DNA of 64,000 nt from Buxus sempervirens. Its lineage: Eukaryota; Streptophyta; Magnoliopsida; Buxales; Buxaceae. Every line of letters begins with the position of its first letter. The stretch's first letter is position 1. The position numbers and the translations under genes were made by a program. Below the pieces are notes generated by a model that worked only from the letters and a program-made list of their open reading frames with translations, did no database searches and had not been told where the DNA came from. Of this stretch, positions 12,590 through 24,585 are shown piece by piece. Location: contig OX387194.1 of assembly GCA_947561395.2 (NCBI GenBank), forward strand, positions 10,960,048 to 11,024,047, given 5' to 3'.

Positions 12590-14040
12590 TAGAGTAATTC
12601 CCAAGTACGCCCATGGTACCCCAAAATATACCCTAGGTATCCTCCCGAATAACACTAGAAGTACACCTATACATTACCTAAGGTATCTCCCAAGTGTACC
12701 CAAATTATCCCCTAAGAGTACCTAAAGTAACTCTTAAGAATACCCAAGGTACCTTTCAAGTGTACTTTAAATGTCTCCCAAGAATACCCAAATAACCTCT
12801 TAAGTGTACTCAAGGTACCTCATTTTTATACTTAAGGTACCCCATTGTATGCCCAAAGTACACCCTAAGTATTTCCGAAGGTACCCCATTGTATGCCCAA
12901 AGTACACCCCAAGTATTTCCCAAGGTACCCCACTGGTATCCCTAAGGTACCCTACTTTAATTGCCTAAGGTACTCTTGTGTTTGCCTAAAGTACCCCACA
13001 TGTATACCTAAAGAACCCCCTTATATTACCTAAGGCACCTCACTCATATTGGCTAAGGTACCCCACTTTTTTGCCCAAGGTACCCCATTCGAATACCTAA
13101 AGTACCCCTTAATTATACCTAAGGTACCTCACTTGTATTGCCTAAGGTATTCCTTTATTTTAACTAAAGTACCTCACTGTTTTACTTAAAGTACCCTTTG
13201 TTTACCTAAGGTACATTCCTTTATATAGCTAGGGTACCCCCTTTGTATAGCTAGAGTACCCCCTTATATTACTAAGGTACATCCCTTACATTACCTAGGG
13301 TACACCCATTGTATTTCTTAGAGGTACTCCTCTCATATAAGTAAGGTACCCCCACTGTTTTACCTAGAGTACACCCCCTATATAGCCAAAGTACCCCATT
13401 TGTCTAACTAAAATAACCCCTATATAAGTAAGGTAACCCCCACTGTTTTGCCTAAGGTATAATCCCTTATATAGCTAAGGTATCCCCTTTATATAACTAA
13501 AGTACCTCCAACATACCTAAAGTACATCCCTTATATTACTTAGGGTACATCCTCCTCGTATTACTTAGATGTACCTCCTCATATAACTAAGGTACACCCC
13601 TTCTATAGCTAAGTACCCCTCCTCAATATAACTAAGGTACACCCCCTAAGCTTATCTAAGGTTTACCCCTTAGAATGACTGAGGTAAATCCCTTCAATAT
13701 ATCAAGGTACCTCTTCAAATAACTGAAGTACCCCTCATATAACTAAAGTACCCTTGTGTTAACTGAGATACACCTCCCAAGCATCCATAAAACATACCTC
13801 TTGAAGTAGCTAAGGCAAACCCCCTTGAAACACTAAGGTACCCCCACTTAACACTAAGGTACTCCCACTTAATACCAAGGTATCCCCCTCGAATAACGCT
13901 AAAGTACCCCCAAGAATCCCTATAGTATACCCCTTGAAATAGTTAAAGAAAACCCTTGAACCACCAAAGTACCCTCATTTAATACCCAGGTACCCCCTCA
14001 AATAACACTAAGGTATCCTCTGGTATGCCTTAGGTACACA
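12590..14040. repeat. Degenerate ggtacc-type tandem array inside the solo LTR
   Basis: About 60-70 irregular units of roughly 20-25 bp built on 'cctaaggtaccccac', with variable linkers. A related array is at 36550-37337 and continues at 40129-40240. It has no coding capacity and lies upstream of the LTR TATA box. Confidence 0.85.
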
Positions 14041-14103
14041 CTAGGGTTTTAGTTGAATAAAAGCTTTGTTTAGGGGCAGATTTGAAAGACCCAAAACTTG
14101 GGC

Positions 14104-14112
14104 ATATAAAAG
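14104..14112 (+). promoter_or_regulatory. TATA box of the large solo LTR
   Basis: The sequence atataaaag in a GC-flanked context lies downstream of the ggtacc array, in the expected U3 position. No downstream gene is expressed from it in a recognisable way. Confidence 0.5.
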
Positions 14113-15524
14113 GATGCCCTAATTTCTAATTAAGTGTTTGAAAACCCATTTCTCTTGTCTTGAACGTATAGAACAAGAGGAAAAGTGTGGGAGCTTGCTT
14201 GGAAGCTTCAAGAGGAAGAAGAAGAAGGAGAGAAGAGCTTGGAGAGAAGTTTGCTTCTCCATTAACAAGTAAGGAGCAAACCCTTCCAAACAAAATGAAT
14301 TACCAAATTTCGTATCCTCTCTCTAGGGTTTGATTTATTCGAAGAAATGATCTTGCATGTTGCTATTTGCTTCTAAAATTCGTAGGTTTTGATTGTATAA
14401 TACTCTTGGTTAGTTTTCTATTGATTTGCCATGGATTTCCAACTCTATTGATTATATTTCGGATTAGGGTTTGAGATTTGTGTTTTGAATGAGGTTTCAT
14501 GTGCTAGATGTGTGTTCATGAGGATTTGGGATGAATCTTGGTTTTAGGTGTTTTAAGTTTGTTGGGATGATTTATGATTTTCCCATTTGGTTTTGGAAAA
14601 GTTAGGAATGATTGTGTGAGTTTTGTATTTGAAAATAGTCAAAAATAGTTGAAAACCCAATCTGGCGATTAATCCTGAGCCAAACCCCTAAAAACTAGCC
14701 TTTGTTATTTTAAATCGCGGCTCAGGATTAACCTGGGCGATTAATCCAGAGCCTTAACGCGCGAATGTTCAATTTCAGTGCGCGCGCGTTAACCTTGTTA
14801 TAAACCTGAGCGCGCGCACCTTAAGCCTCAACGCCCGAACGTTTCCATGAGTATTACCTCAATGCACGCACGTCCAACCTCAATGTCTGCGCGTTGACTA
14901 TATTTTTGAGAATTCTTTACCCTTTTTCTCCTCAACCCTTTTTCAAACAACCTAACCCTCCCACACAGCACCCTTATTTCCATGAAAGCTGTATATTTAT
15001 TGCTCCATTTACATAAGTCTTTATATGTAAATAAGGTTTTACCCCCCATTTGGAACCAATAAAAATACTCCCAAGGCCCAATTCCCAACCAATAAAAAGT
15101 CAATTTTTTAGTTTGTGCCTAAATTTCCAGTTTTCCCGATTTTCAAAAATGGCCACTTTTTGAGTTTTATATACAAATGAGTGATTCAGAAGCCCAGAAA
15201 ATTCTAGATGATTTGTATATTCTCCAATAGACTACAACTAGAATTTGAGCCCCAAAATCCTTGTAGATTTGTCCAGAAAAATTCCACATCGAAAAGTCAA
15301 CGTTTTTCATCAGACTTGGAATATTTTTCAGGTCCAAATTTTTTTGTCTCGGAATCCATTGATTTTTGGTATGGTGACTTATTTGGGATTTTTAAGATCA
15401 ACCCACTCATCAAAAATGTGTTTTGAGGATTTTATGACATTCGTTGTTGATTGGTTTGGATTTATGAAAGCGGTGTCGAAAAACTCTTATATGGTTTGAT
15501 TGGCTTTGACCTATGGTTTTATTG

Positions 15525-15640
15525 GTAGTGGATGGTGAATTATACTTGCCCTTGGCATGAATTGGCAGTGGATGGGGAATTCCACTTGCCCTTGGCATGA
15601 ACTGGTAGTGGATGGGGAATTCCACTTGGCTTTGGTCTAA
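15525..15640. repeat. Short tandem repeat, about 54-bp unit
   Basis: Just over two copies of a unit built on 'gtggatggggaattccact' and 'tgcccttggcatga'. It lies in the 3' half of the solo LTR. Confidence 0.7.
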
Positions 15641-15945
15641 GCACTGGTTTTACTCTTCGAATTGAATGGTTTGTTTTGATTTATGAGTCGTCTAATTGGA
15701 CATTGTCCTTAGTGTAGATCCACAGTGAGTCTAATTAGTGTGTTGGTATTGGCTTGTTAGCTTTAATTGCCTTATCCATATAGCATTCCACTGTGGGGAA
15801 TCAGTGAGGCCTTCTCGGGGAACAGAGGGTTGCGACAACCCCCTGTTGCGGGGAACCGGTGGGAGTCCTTGCGATTCATCGAACAGTGGGTGGGGAATCC
15901 CACTTAGTTTGGATCCTTGGTTAGGTTGACTACTTGCCAGCCCAT

Positions 15946-17753
15946 TGTGAGACATGGGAAAAAATCAAATTTCGATTGACTTCCTCTATCATCACGCGGG
16001 ATTAAATTAAACAAAGAGTCGCCACCATTCAATTTAGGTGTGAATGGACACCAAAATATTAAATAAGCACAAAAGGCAATTTTAGGGTAAAAATAACCCT
16101 CCTAAAAAAAACAACCAGAGATGGGTAAGGGGATTAAGTTATGAACAGGGGAAGGTGTTAGGCACCCCTATTCATCCACACAAGGTGGTTGCCAGGTATT
16201 GTTCATGTTTTCAAAGAAAAAAGGCTTGCTATAAAATCATGAAAAATCACAAAAAAGACAAAAATATATGGTTTTTTTCATATGAATAGTCTGATTGATC
16301 CAGAACTTTCAAAGATGATCATACAATTCCTAGGGTTTCATGATCAAAATAAAATTGAGATAAAATCAAATAAAATCGATTTAAAGTGAAAAATCCAAAA
16401 TTCTGGCTTCAAGCTAAATTCTAGAAATCTAGAAAAATATGATTTTTATAAAATATTTCAAAATTGAACTTGAATAATCCAGGACATAGATATAGCTCAA
16501 ATTTCACATTAAATCTGAAAATCAAAACCAAAAATACCCACGCTGATGAAAAACATCAAAAGGGGAGAACTTAGACCGAAGGGTCTTCTCTCAATAATGA
16601 AAAACGATTTAAAAACCATATCATGAAACCCTAGAATTTATTTTCAAGCTCCTGGATTCAGATCTACCATATTGATCATGATAAATCCAAGATCTTAGCC
16701 TAATACCACAAAAATCACGAAAACAATGCTGTAGGTGCAAAAGTGGTGAAAATCCAAATTTTAGCAAAAAGTGGGGATCTCATGCTATAAACATCATAGA
16801 TTCATGTATTCATTCAGATATATCATAAAAACAATTAAAACATGATCAGGATATTCAAAACAGCCACATCTCACAGATTAGAGCACATGGGGGTCTACCC
16901 CACGGATCCACCTGTTCTCTTTTCCCCTAGCTCTTTCTTTACGTTTTACGGCTAGAGAGACTCTTGAGGTACTTGGAGATAGGTTTGGTTACACAAACAC
17001 AATCCAAGGCTTTATTCTAGAAAAAAGGGAAAAACAGATATAGGGTCCTATTCTAGGGATCCACCTGTTCTCTTTTCCCCTAGCTCTCTCTTCACGTTTT
17101 ACGGCTAGAGAGACTCTTGAGGTACTTAGAGGCAAGTTTAGGAATACAATATAAAAAAGATGGCCTTATTCTACAGCAATAGAGATGATCCTATTACTTC
17201 TAGAATTGAAGACAGAAAATAAAAGGGAAAATGGACTTACCTGGATTGAGCAAGCAGGGCAGCAGGGGTTCCTCTTCTTCTCTTGGAGCTCCTTGGACTT
17301 CAAATTTTCGTGGCCTTTAGCTTAAGAATTTCACCTCTATTTATAGGCAAGCACAGGGGCATGGTTGGTCCAGGGTTTGGCAAGATAGAGTTTCAGTTTG
17401 AGTTAAATACAAGATCATGCCCATCCATAGCCAACCAAGGTGGCTTCAGTGAATAAAATACGTAATTCGCTCATTTAGAGATATATTGGACTAAAGATAA
17501 AGCTCGGAAATCGAGAGAAGGACAAAACTCGCACGTGTCTTTAGTGACCGTAAATGCACTACGGTCCAACGGTGGCCGTATAGTTAATACGGGCGCGCCT
17601 GTCCGTAGAGATATTTCGAGCGCGACCAGCCCGTGAATGAAATACTGGTAAAGCCTGCTTTGTCAATTTTTATGCATTTTTGACCTGTTTTAAGCTTTAA
17701 TTACACGTTTTTTATTACTTTCTCATTCTGTAGTGCAATTTGGGGTGTCTACA
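15946..17753 (-). repeat. Tat element, 3' LTR
   Basis: In element orientation it starts TGTAGACACCCC at 17753. The TATA box (CCTATAAATAG) is at 17337-17347. A palindrome cluster lies just upstream of it at 17546-17645. Two near-identical ~75-bp blocks (around 16900-16975 and 17055-17125) repeat the 'ctgttctcttttcccctagc' word. Confidence 0.92.
17546..17645 (-). promoter_or_regulatory. Palindrome cluster upstream of the LTR TATA box
   Basis: Arms GACCGTA and TACGGTC with a 7-base spacer (17546-17566), then CCGTAT and ATACGG with a 5-base spacer. The right-hand LTR (31493-31583) keeps the same set plus a CCCGT/ACGGG pair that is mutated here. This could be a site for a dimeric DNA-binding protein; the function is inferred. 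Confidence 0.5.
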
Positions 17754-17769
17754 GCTGTCCCCTCTTTGC
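17754..17769 (-). other. Polypurine tract of the Tat element
   Basis: The minus-strand GCAAAGAGGGGACAGC directly abuts the TG of the 3' LTR. Nearly the same tract precedes the LTR at 48693. It primes plus-strand DNA synthesis. Confidence 0.85.
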
Positions 17770-18104
17770 TGGTAATTGGAACTAATTACAAGCAGAGAGC
17801 AAAAAGACCCACCAATTGCACTTTCTAAGATTTTTGTCTAATCAATTGCACTTTGCAAGGATTAAATGGATGATTTTTGGAAAAAAGAATTGATTGTGGA
17901 AGATTTGCTAGAAGTCCCTCAGCTTAAGGGCCAAATCCTCCTCTCTCCTCTCACTGAGCTCTCGTGGCTATGAAGTGAGATATGAGACAAAATTTTTAAA
18001 CAAAAGTGGGTAAGGTGGTAATCCTTGCAACTTACAACTAGTATAAACATTGATCTTTTGATAAGTGTGGAGAAAATAATAAAATGTGCAATTTTTGGCT
18101 TCGC

Positions 18105-18205
18105 CCGTATTTGGCTTATGGACAGAGGCTACCCGTAGGTTGTTCACGGGCGAACGGGACCGCATTGCTTTCACGGGCGTCTGATGCCCGTACTGATTTT
18201 ACGGA
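18105..18205. repeat. Internal palindrome-rich block near the polypurine tract
   Basis: Several CCCGTA/TACGGG half-sites, including CCCGT and ACGGG with a 9-base spacer and CCGTA and TACGG with a 7-base spacer. It uses the same words as the LTR clusters. Confidence 0.45.
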
Positions 18206-18298
18206 TTTTACTCTCCTTCTTAAGACCGCGACCGCGACTTTTTCTCTTCTGATCACATTCAAGCCCTAACTTCTTGCAACCGTAGTCTTCTCTGCGGT

Positions 18299-18386
18299 CT
18301 TCTTCTTCTTCTTCTCTTTTTTTTTCTTCTTCTTTTTTTTTTCTTTTTTTTTTCTTCTTCTCTTTTTTTTCCTTTTTTTTCTTTTT
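18299..18386. repeat. Pyrimidine-rich low-complexity tract
   Basis: About 88 bp of almost pure C/T (cttctt and T runs) ending just before a good splice acceptor (ttcctgcag, 18412-18420). It may act as the polypyrimidine tract for an intron of the antisense gene. Confidence 0.55.
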
Positions 18387-18419
18387 GGAAATAAATTGAA
18401 ATACTCCCCTTTCCTGCAG

Positions 18420-19313
18420 CTTTGGTTGCTTGACCACCTTAGCCAGGTTGAAGAGATAACTCGCCGCTCCTTTCCAAGATTGAAAGTTCCTGTTTTGATG
18501 AGCAATAGGGGGTGTCCTAACATCCAGGGCGGCAAACAGGGATGGTTCACTTTCTTGGGTACTCTCCAGGATGATCAAGTGAGATGGCCTGGCACTTATC
18601 AACCCAATCCAGAGACAGTGATCAGCTTCAGAGATAGGAACTTTCTGGTCCTGGCAGGCTTGAAATCTGCTGTTCTCTATCTTCCTTTGAGGGTTCTTCG
18701 GCAGTTTGGAGTGACCCAGGGAATTATGATCCCTACTGGCTATGAGAGCCTTGTAGGGCCACTTACATCAGCCACCATGGGGCTGAATGCTCAATTAATG
18801 AATGAGTGGTCCTATGTTCGCTTTCTGCGGGGTCCTGTCTTTTCTGAGTCCCATGTGAAGGACTATCACTTTTGGATCAAAGAGCAGGTGCAGAGTCATG
18901 CCCCAGTACCAGAGGATCCTCCTGCAGTTCTTCCCCCTTCTTATGAGGACATTCTGGAGTCTGAAAGGGCAACCCATAAGCGGCTTCACCAAATATGGGT
19001 ACGGGAGGCTCAAGAACTTAGGATAAAAGTCATTGATCTGGAGAGGAAACTTGAAGAGCAGAAGTCTGGCCACATTGCCATGGAGAAGAAACTTGAAGAA
19101 CAAAGGCAAGCTCGTCGCTTTGAAGTCTGAGTGATGCGGAAGAAATATCAGGATTCCTTGGCCGACCTTAGGGCATTGAAGATCAAGCATTCTTTTTTAG
19201 ATGAAGTCATCTCCTTCTTGAGTGATCCTGATGCAGAAGGAGCTTTTGGAATCATTGCAACTCAGGCAGCTAGGATTAGGGAGCTTGAGGAGCAGTTAGG
19301 AAGTAGGGATTAG
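18420..19313 (+). pseudogene. Antisense ORF of the Tat element (aORF), one premature stop
   Basis: Encoded on the strand opposite gag-pol, between integrase and the 3' LTR. After a probable acceptor at 18420 it reads LWLLDHLSQVEEITRR, then GKQGWFTFLGTLQDDQVRWP and YLPLRVLRQFGVTQGIMIPT, and ends in a long charged coiled coil (DLERKLEEQKSG, KKLEEQ, AARIRELEEQLG). The globular part resembles the plant mobile-domain/DUF7745-like proteins found as extra antisense frames in Tat-lineage elements. One TGA (19128-19130) interrupts it in frame and the reading continues to the stop at 19311-19313. TGG to TGA would explain the break. An open frame reaches up to an ATG at 18396, but the true first exon is probably upstream across the pyrimidine tract. 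The role is unknown; published suggestions are not established. Confidence 0.72.
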
Positions 19314-20254
19314 ATCCTGTTATCTCTTTTTTTTCTTCTTCTTCTTTTTTTTTCATAGTTTTATACAAAAGCAAACTCCATTAGTGGAAAGACAATAGAT
19401 TTAATTCAAAAATAGGTTTTATATTATTGGCCTCAGAATTCTCAGATGCTTGTAAAACACAGAAGTTTTATAAAAAAGTATTTGATTTCTCATCACTGGC
19501 CAAAGTATAGTTTTTTTTTTTTGAAAGCTGATCCAAAATTCTTAATCACATATAATCAAAGGAATTAAAATTAGGTTGAATAATGAAAAGGGTAGTCCAA
19601 GCAATAGGGAGAGACCAAATCTGTCTACCCCGTGACCTTTAGAATCATCCCCCAATGGTTTTACCTTCATGATTGACCCTGCTAATCTGCTCAGTTTCCA
19701 GTGCTCATGCTGTTTAAATTTAGACCACATGATCAACTCAACCTTTGATTTTTTCTTCTTTTTTTTTTCTTTTTGCCCTTCTTGCCTCTAGTGCCAATTA
19801 CGGTTTTCACTAGGGTTAGTTTCTGCATTCCGTCATCAACATCACCAATCTTACTCTGAAAGTTGAATGAATATACTAAAATCACCGAGGGCTTAATAAT
19901 AGGACGAAACAAAGGCTAAGCTCGGTTTATGAAAGAAAAGGTATTAAATGCTCAAAATTTTCTAAGTGTGAAAAACGGGTCAACCGGACTTACAGCCATG
20001 GTGAATTCAATCCCATTCCCCTTCTTTTGTATTTGGCTTTCTTTTGCCCCTATTTTTTCTTCTCTTTTTTCTTCTTATTTTTTTCTTTTTGCCCCTATTG
20101 GCTTTGCCCTTATTGGCCTTGCCCCAGTATAAGACTGTAAGTCCCGTTTAGGTTTAACAAAAGAAGACAAACAGGCTCAAATTGGCTTGACTAGGGATGC
20201 AAATTTTGGGATATAAGGAAAGATGACCTCAGATCACTTCCTAGTAATATTCAT
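19314..20254. other. Tat element, spacer between the antisense ORF and pol
   Basis: Non-coding, with T/C-rich runs at 19326-19352, 19508-19520, 19750-19775 and 20056-20090. No further gene is recognised. The two convergent reading frames end on either side of it, so transcription terminators of both would lie here. Confidence 0.5.
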
Positions 20255-23200
20255 TCAAGGAAAATATCTTTTTACTGCATCAGAGTTAATTGGCTCAGGG
20301 AAATCCTTCCCATCCATTTCTGTTAAGATGAGAGCACCCCCTGATAGGACCTTCTTGACAATGTAAGGTCCTTCCCAATTTGGTTTGAATTTTCCTCGAG
20401 GGTCTTCCAAAAAGGGTAAAATTTTCTTCAATACTAAATTTAATTCTTGGAAAGTTCTGGGCTTCACCTTCTTATTGTAAGCCCTGGCCATTCTCTTCTA
20501 ATACAATTGGCCATGACAAAGCGCCTTTAATCGCTTTTCCTCTATTAGATTGAGTTGATCATGTCTTGATTGTATCCATTCAGCTTCTTCTAATTCAGCT
20601 TCCATTAGTACTCTTAGTGAAGGTATTTCTACTTCCACTGGTAAAACTGCTTCCATTCCATATACTAAAGAGTACGGGGTTGCCCCTGTAGAAGTTCGAA
20701 TTGAGGTTCTGTAAGCATGTAGAGCAAGTGGCAGCATTTCATGCCAATCTTTAAAACTCACTACCATCTTCTGAATGATCTTCTTTATATTCTTATTTGC
20801 TGCTTCCACTGCTCCATTCATCTTTGGTCTATACGGAGCTGACTTGTGGTGGGTAATTTGAAACTGTTCACACATCTTTCTCATGTCTTTGTTCTTAAGG
20901 TTTGAAGCATTGTCTGATACTATGGCACTTGGCAAACCGTAGCGACAAATGATATTGTGCTTCAAGAATTTCAAAACGTGGCTACTTGTAATGTTTGCAT
21001 ATGAAGCTGCCTCTACCCACTTGGTGAAGTAGTCGATTGCTATAAGTATAAACCTGTGTCCATTTGATGCCTTTGGAGAGATCATCCCAATGACGTCTAT
21101 ACCCCACATGGAGAAGGGCCACGGAGATATCATGTTGTGTAATTCACTTGGGGGTGCATTCTTGTTATCCGCGTACACTTGGCATAAATGACACCTTTTG
21201 ACATGTATATAGCAATCATGTTCCATAGTCGACCAGTAATATCCCAATCGCAGAATCTTCTTGGCAAGCATATGCCCATTCATATGGGGTCCACACACTC
21301 CTCCATGTACCGTTTCAACTATCCTTTCTGACTCAGTCTTTGCAACACATCTGAGTAGTATATCATTGTGTGATCTTTTGTACAACTGACCACCACTTAG
21401 TAAGAACTGTCCTGCCAACCTCTGTATTGTTCTTTTCTCTATAGAGGTGACATTTTCTGGCAAACTTCGATCATTTAGGAAGTTTCTAATATCTTGAAAC
21501 CACGGTATTTCTTCTTCTGGGGTTTCTTCTAGAACAAGGCAATAAGCTGGTTCATCTCTAACTTCAATTTCCAGTGGTCTAATATCAACACCTTCTGGCA
21601 TACTGACCATTGAAGCCAATGTTGCTAGAGCATCCGCAAACTGGTTTTTGGCCCTTGGCATATAATTGAAGGAAATTCGAGTAAATTTAGTGCTTATTTC
21701 TTCCAAATACTGGTGATAGGGGATCAATTTGTGATCCTTGGTTTTCCATTCACCAGTTGTTTGGAAGATGATAAGACTCGAATCCCCATATACGTCAAGT
21801 TCCTCTACTTCATGGTCTAAGGCAGCTTGCAACCCAATTATGCATGCTTCATACTCTGCTATATTGTTCATGCATTGGAACCTTAACTTCACTGCGATCG
21901 GGATATGTGCCCCATCTGGCTTGATCAACACAGCCCCTATTCCATTTCCATTCATATTGGCGGCCCCATCAAAAAACATTTGCCAAGAGCTTTCACCTTC
22001 TTCTTCTTCTTCAGTAAATAGGATTGCCTCATCAGGGAAATTAGTCTTCAAAGGTTGGTATTCTGGTAAAGGGTGTGCAGCTAAGTGATCAGCAATGGCT
22101 TGACCCTTAATGGCTTTCTGTGTGATATAGGTGAGATCAAATTCAGAGAGTAACAACTGCCACTTTGCTGTTCTGCCAGTTAAAGCTGGTTTCTCAAATA
22201 GATACTTCAACGGGTCCATTCGGGATATCAATAAGGTGGAATGACTAAGGAAATAATGCCTCAGCCTCTGAGTTGCCCACACTAATGCACAACAAGTCTT
22301 TTCTAAAGGAGAATACTTTGCTTCATATTCTGTAAATTTCTTGCTTAGGTAGTAAATCGCCCTTTCCTTTCTGCCTGTATCGTCATGCTGTCCCAAGACA
22401 CACCCCATTGATGTCTCCAAAACTGACAAGTATAAAATCAATGGTCTTCCTGGAGTCGGTGGTACTAGCACAGGTGGGTTCAATAAATACTCCTTTATTG
22501 TGTCGAAGGCTTCTTGGCAATCGTCATTCCAGACTGTCGGGTTATTCTTTCTTAGAAGCTTGAAAATTGGTTCACAGATAGCGGTGAGCTGTGCTATGAA
22601 CCGGCTTATGTACTGAATCCTTCCAAGAAAACCACGAACTTCCTTCTTTGTTCTAGGTGATGGCATTTCAATGATGGCTCTGGCTTTAGCTGGGTCAATC
22701 TCAATTCCCTTCCTGCTTACTATAAAGCCCAATAATTTTCCTGATGTAGCCCCAAAGACGCATTTCGCAGGGTTAAGCCTTAGACTATATTTCCTGAACC
22801 GGTCAAACACCTTCTTCAAGTTGATCAAGTGGTCTTCTTCTTCACATGATTTGGCTATCATATCATCCACATAAACCTCCATCTCCTTATGGATCATGTC
22901 ATGGAATAAGGCTGTCATGGCCCGCTGGTAGGTTGCCCCTGCATTCTTAAGTCCAAATGGCATGACAGTGTAGTGGAAGGTACCCCAAGGTGTAATGAAG
23001 GCTGTTTTTTCTTGATCATCCTTCGCCATCTTAATCTGATTGTACCCCGAGAAGCCGTCCATGAATGAGAATAAGCTATGTACAGCCGTGTTGTCCACCA
23101 AGATGTCAATATGTGGAAGTGGAAAATCATCCTTTGGACTTGCCTTATTCAAGTCTCTGTAATCTACGCACATTCTAACCTTTCCATCCTTCTTTGGCAC

Positions 23201-23899
23201 TGGTACTATATTTGCAAGCCATTCGGGGTATGTGGAGACTGCTAAGAATTCGGCTTGGAATTGTTTAACCACTTCATCTTTGACCTTCAATGTCCATTCA
23301 GGTTTTAACCTTCTCAGTTTCTGCTTAACTGGCTTGGCATCTGGTAGAATGGGTAGCCTGTGCACAACCATGTCCGTGTCTAAACCTGGCATATCCCGAT
23401 ACGACCATGCAAATACATCTTCATAATTGGCTAAGAACAGTATCATTTCATCTCGTTGTACCTCAGATAGACATACCCCAATCTTTACTATCTTTGGGTC
23501 ATCTTCGGTCCCTAGGTTTATTGATATGGTCTCTTCAATATTGGGTTGGACCCCCTTTTCATGACGCTCTAATTGATATGTGATTTCCTTTGGAGGGTCG
23601 TCTTCTTCGTCCTCGGCCTCTTCTTCAACCCCCATTAGGTCAAAGTCGAGCTCAAGGTCGAAGTCATACTCATCCTGATCCAATTCCGTTTGCTTATATG
23701 GTTCATAAATGGTTTGGACCTTTTTGAAAACTTTATCTTTTCTAGAAAAAATTGAAAAATATTTTTGTGTTTTTTGCGAGCCTTCTACAAAATCTTTCCC
23801 TGAAGACGAAGGCTCATTAAAACCTTCAGGGAAAGGGCATTCCACTAATGGAGTTTTTTTTGGAAGCCATGTCTGTTTGCCAAACAAACGCGGCTTCAA
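20255..23899 (-). pseudogene. Tat pol: RT, RNase H, second (archaeal-type) RNase H, integrase
   Basis: 1133 codons from 23899 to the stop at 20498, continuing in frame to 20255. RT motifs: MDGFSGYNQI (about 279-288) and the catalytic YVDD (343-346). The gypsy RNase H is at about 480-600 but lacks its usual first Asp (YLSVLETSMG). An archaeal-type RNase H follows (Asp in MFFDGAANMNG, Glu in AEYEACIIGL, Asp in VYGDSSLI and in FADALA), a hallmark of the Tat lineage. Integrase has an HHCC finger (H872, H876, C903, C906) and an exact D,D-35-E triad (D935, D996, E1032). No chromodomain is present. The TAG at 20498-20500 falls between CHGQLY and KRMARAYNKKVKPR, removing the integrase C-terminus (to DAVKRYFP). 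A frameshift near 23880 joins this frame to the one before it. Confidence 0.92.
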
Positions 23900-24585
23900 A
23901 AGTAAGAGGAGTTTCCTCCCAATTATTCAGAATAGAAGAATCTGGGGCAGAGATACAAGCCTGCTCCTCAAGCTCAGGGTCTGCATCTGAAATCACCAAT
24001 ACTGGGTGAGTTGCATTGCCTGCTTCTTCTGTAGGGCTTGTCCCAGATGGAACTTCTACTGCAGCCCAATCAATAAAAGGTAGCTCCTCTGCTACTTCTT
24101 CTTGATTGCCTTCTGTCATGGCAAAGAATGCTCCCACGTCCTTATAGAAGTCCTGCTCCTGTTCTGTATGTGGCCCAGGCCCACCCAATGCTTGTGGAGG
24201 TGGAGGTGGAACATATGGTTGCACGGTTGAGGACTTGGGTTTCTGGAATGGATTGATGTTATAGTATGGGGGTTTGGACTGATCCTCAGGAGGAGACAGC
24301 TGAATCATGTGAGAAAGCTTAGGAAAAGTTTCCCTGATGTGCGGGAATTTTATGTCTTCTATTATCCTTCTGACTTCTCCATTTCCTTGGCTTGGACCCC
24401 AATCCTGCTCTGTGGGCCATCTTCTTAACCTTTATCGGTTCTATCCTTCCTTACAGGTTAACCTCCAGACCTTTTCCAGGGTGAAAGTTGTACTTTTCTA
24501 GCACATTCTTGACCATTTTCTTAGCACAGGTCAATTTTCCTTCTTTTTCCTGATACCCCCTAGGTATGAAATTAACAGTTTCAAA
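23826..24585 (-). pseudogene. Tat protease-to-RT linker, with two stops and frameshifts
   Basis: After the TAA at 24586-24588 the protease frame continues FETVNFIPRGYQEKEGKL and a G-patch-like stretch NFHPGKGLEVNL, then hits TAA at 24451-24453. Around 24390-24420 the reading shifts to a second frame (IRETFPKLSHMIQLSPP, then a proline-rich PYVPPPPPQ and an acidic segment). Near 23880 it shifts again into pol. The layout suggests one original gag-protease-pol frame. Confidence 0.75.

Noticed and set aside
20498-23899. Endogenous pararetrovirus as the source of RT and RNase H
   Set aside because: LTRs, primer site, polypurine tract, integrase with D,D-35-E and the dual RNase H identify a Ty3/gypsy Tat element; no movement or coat protein domains are seen.
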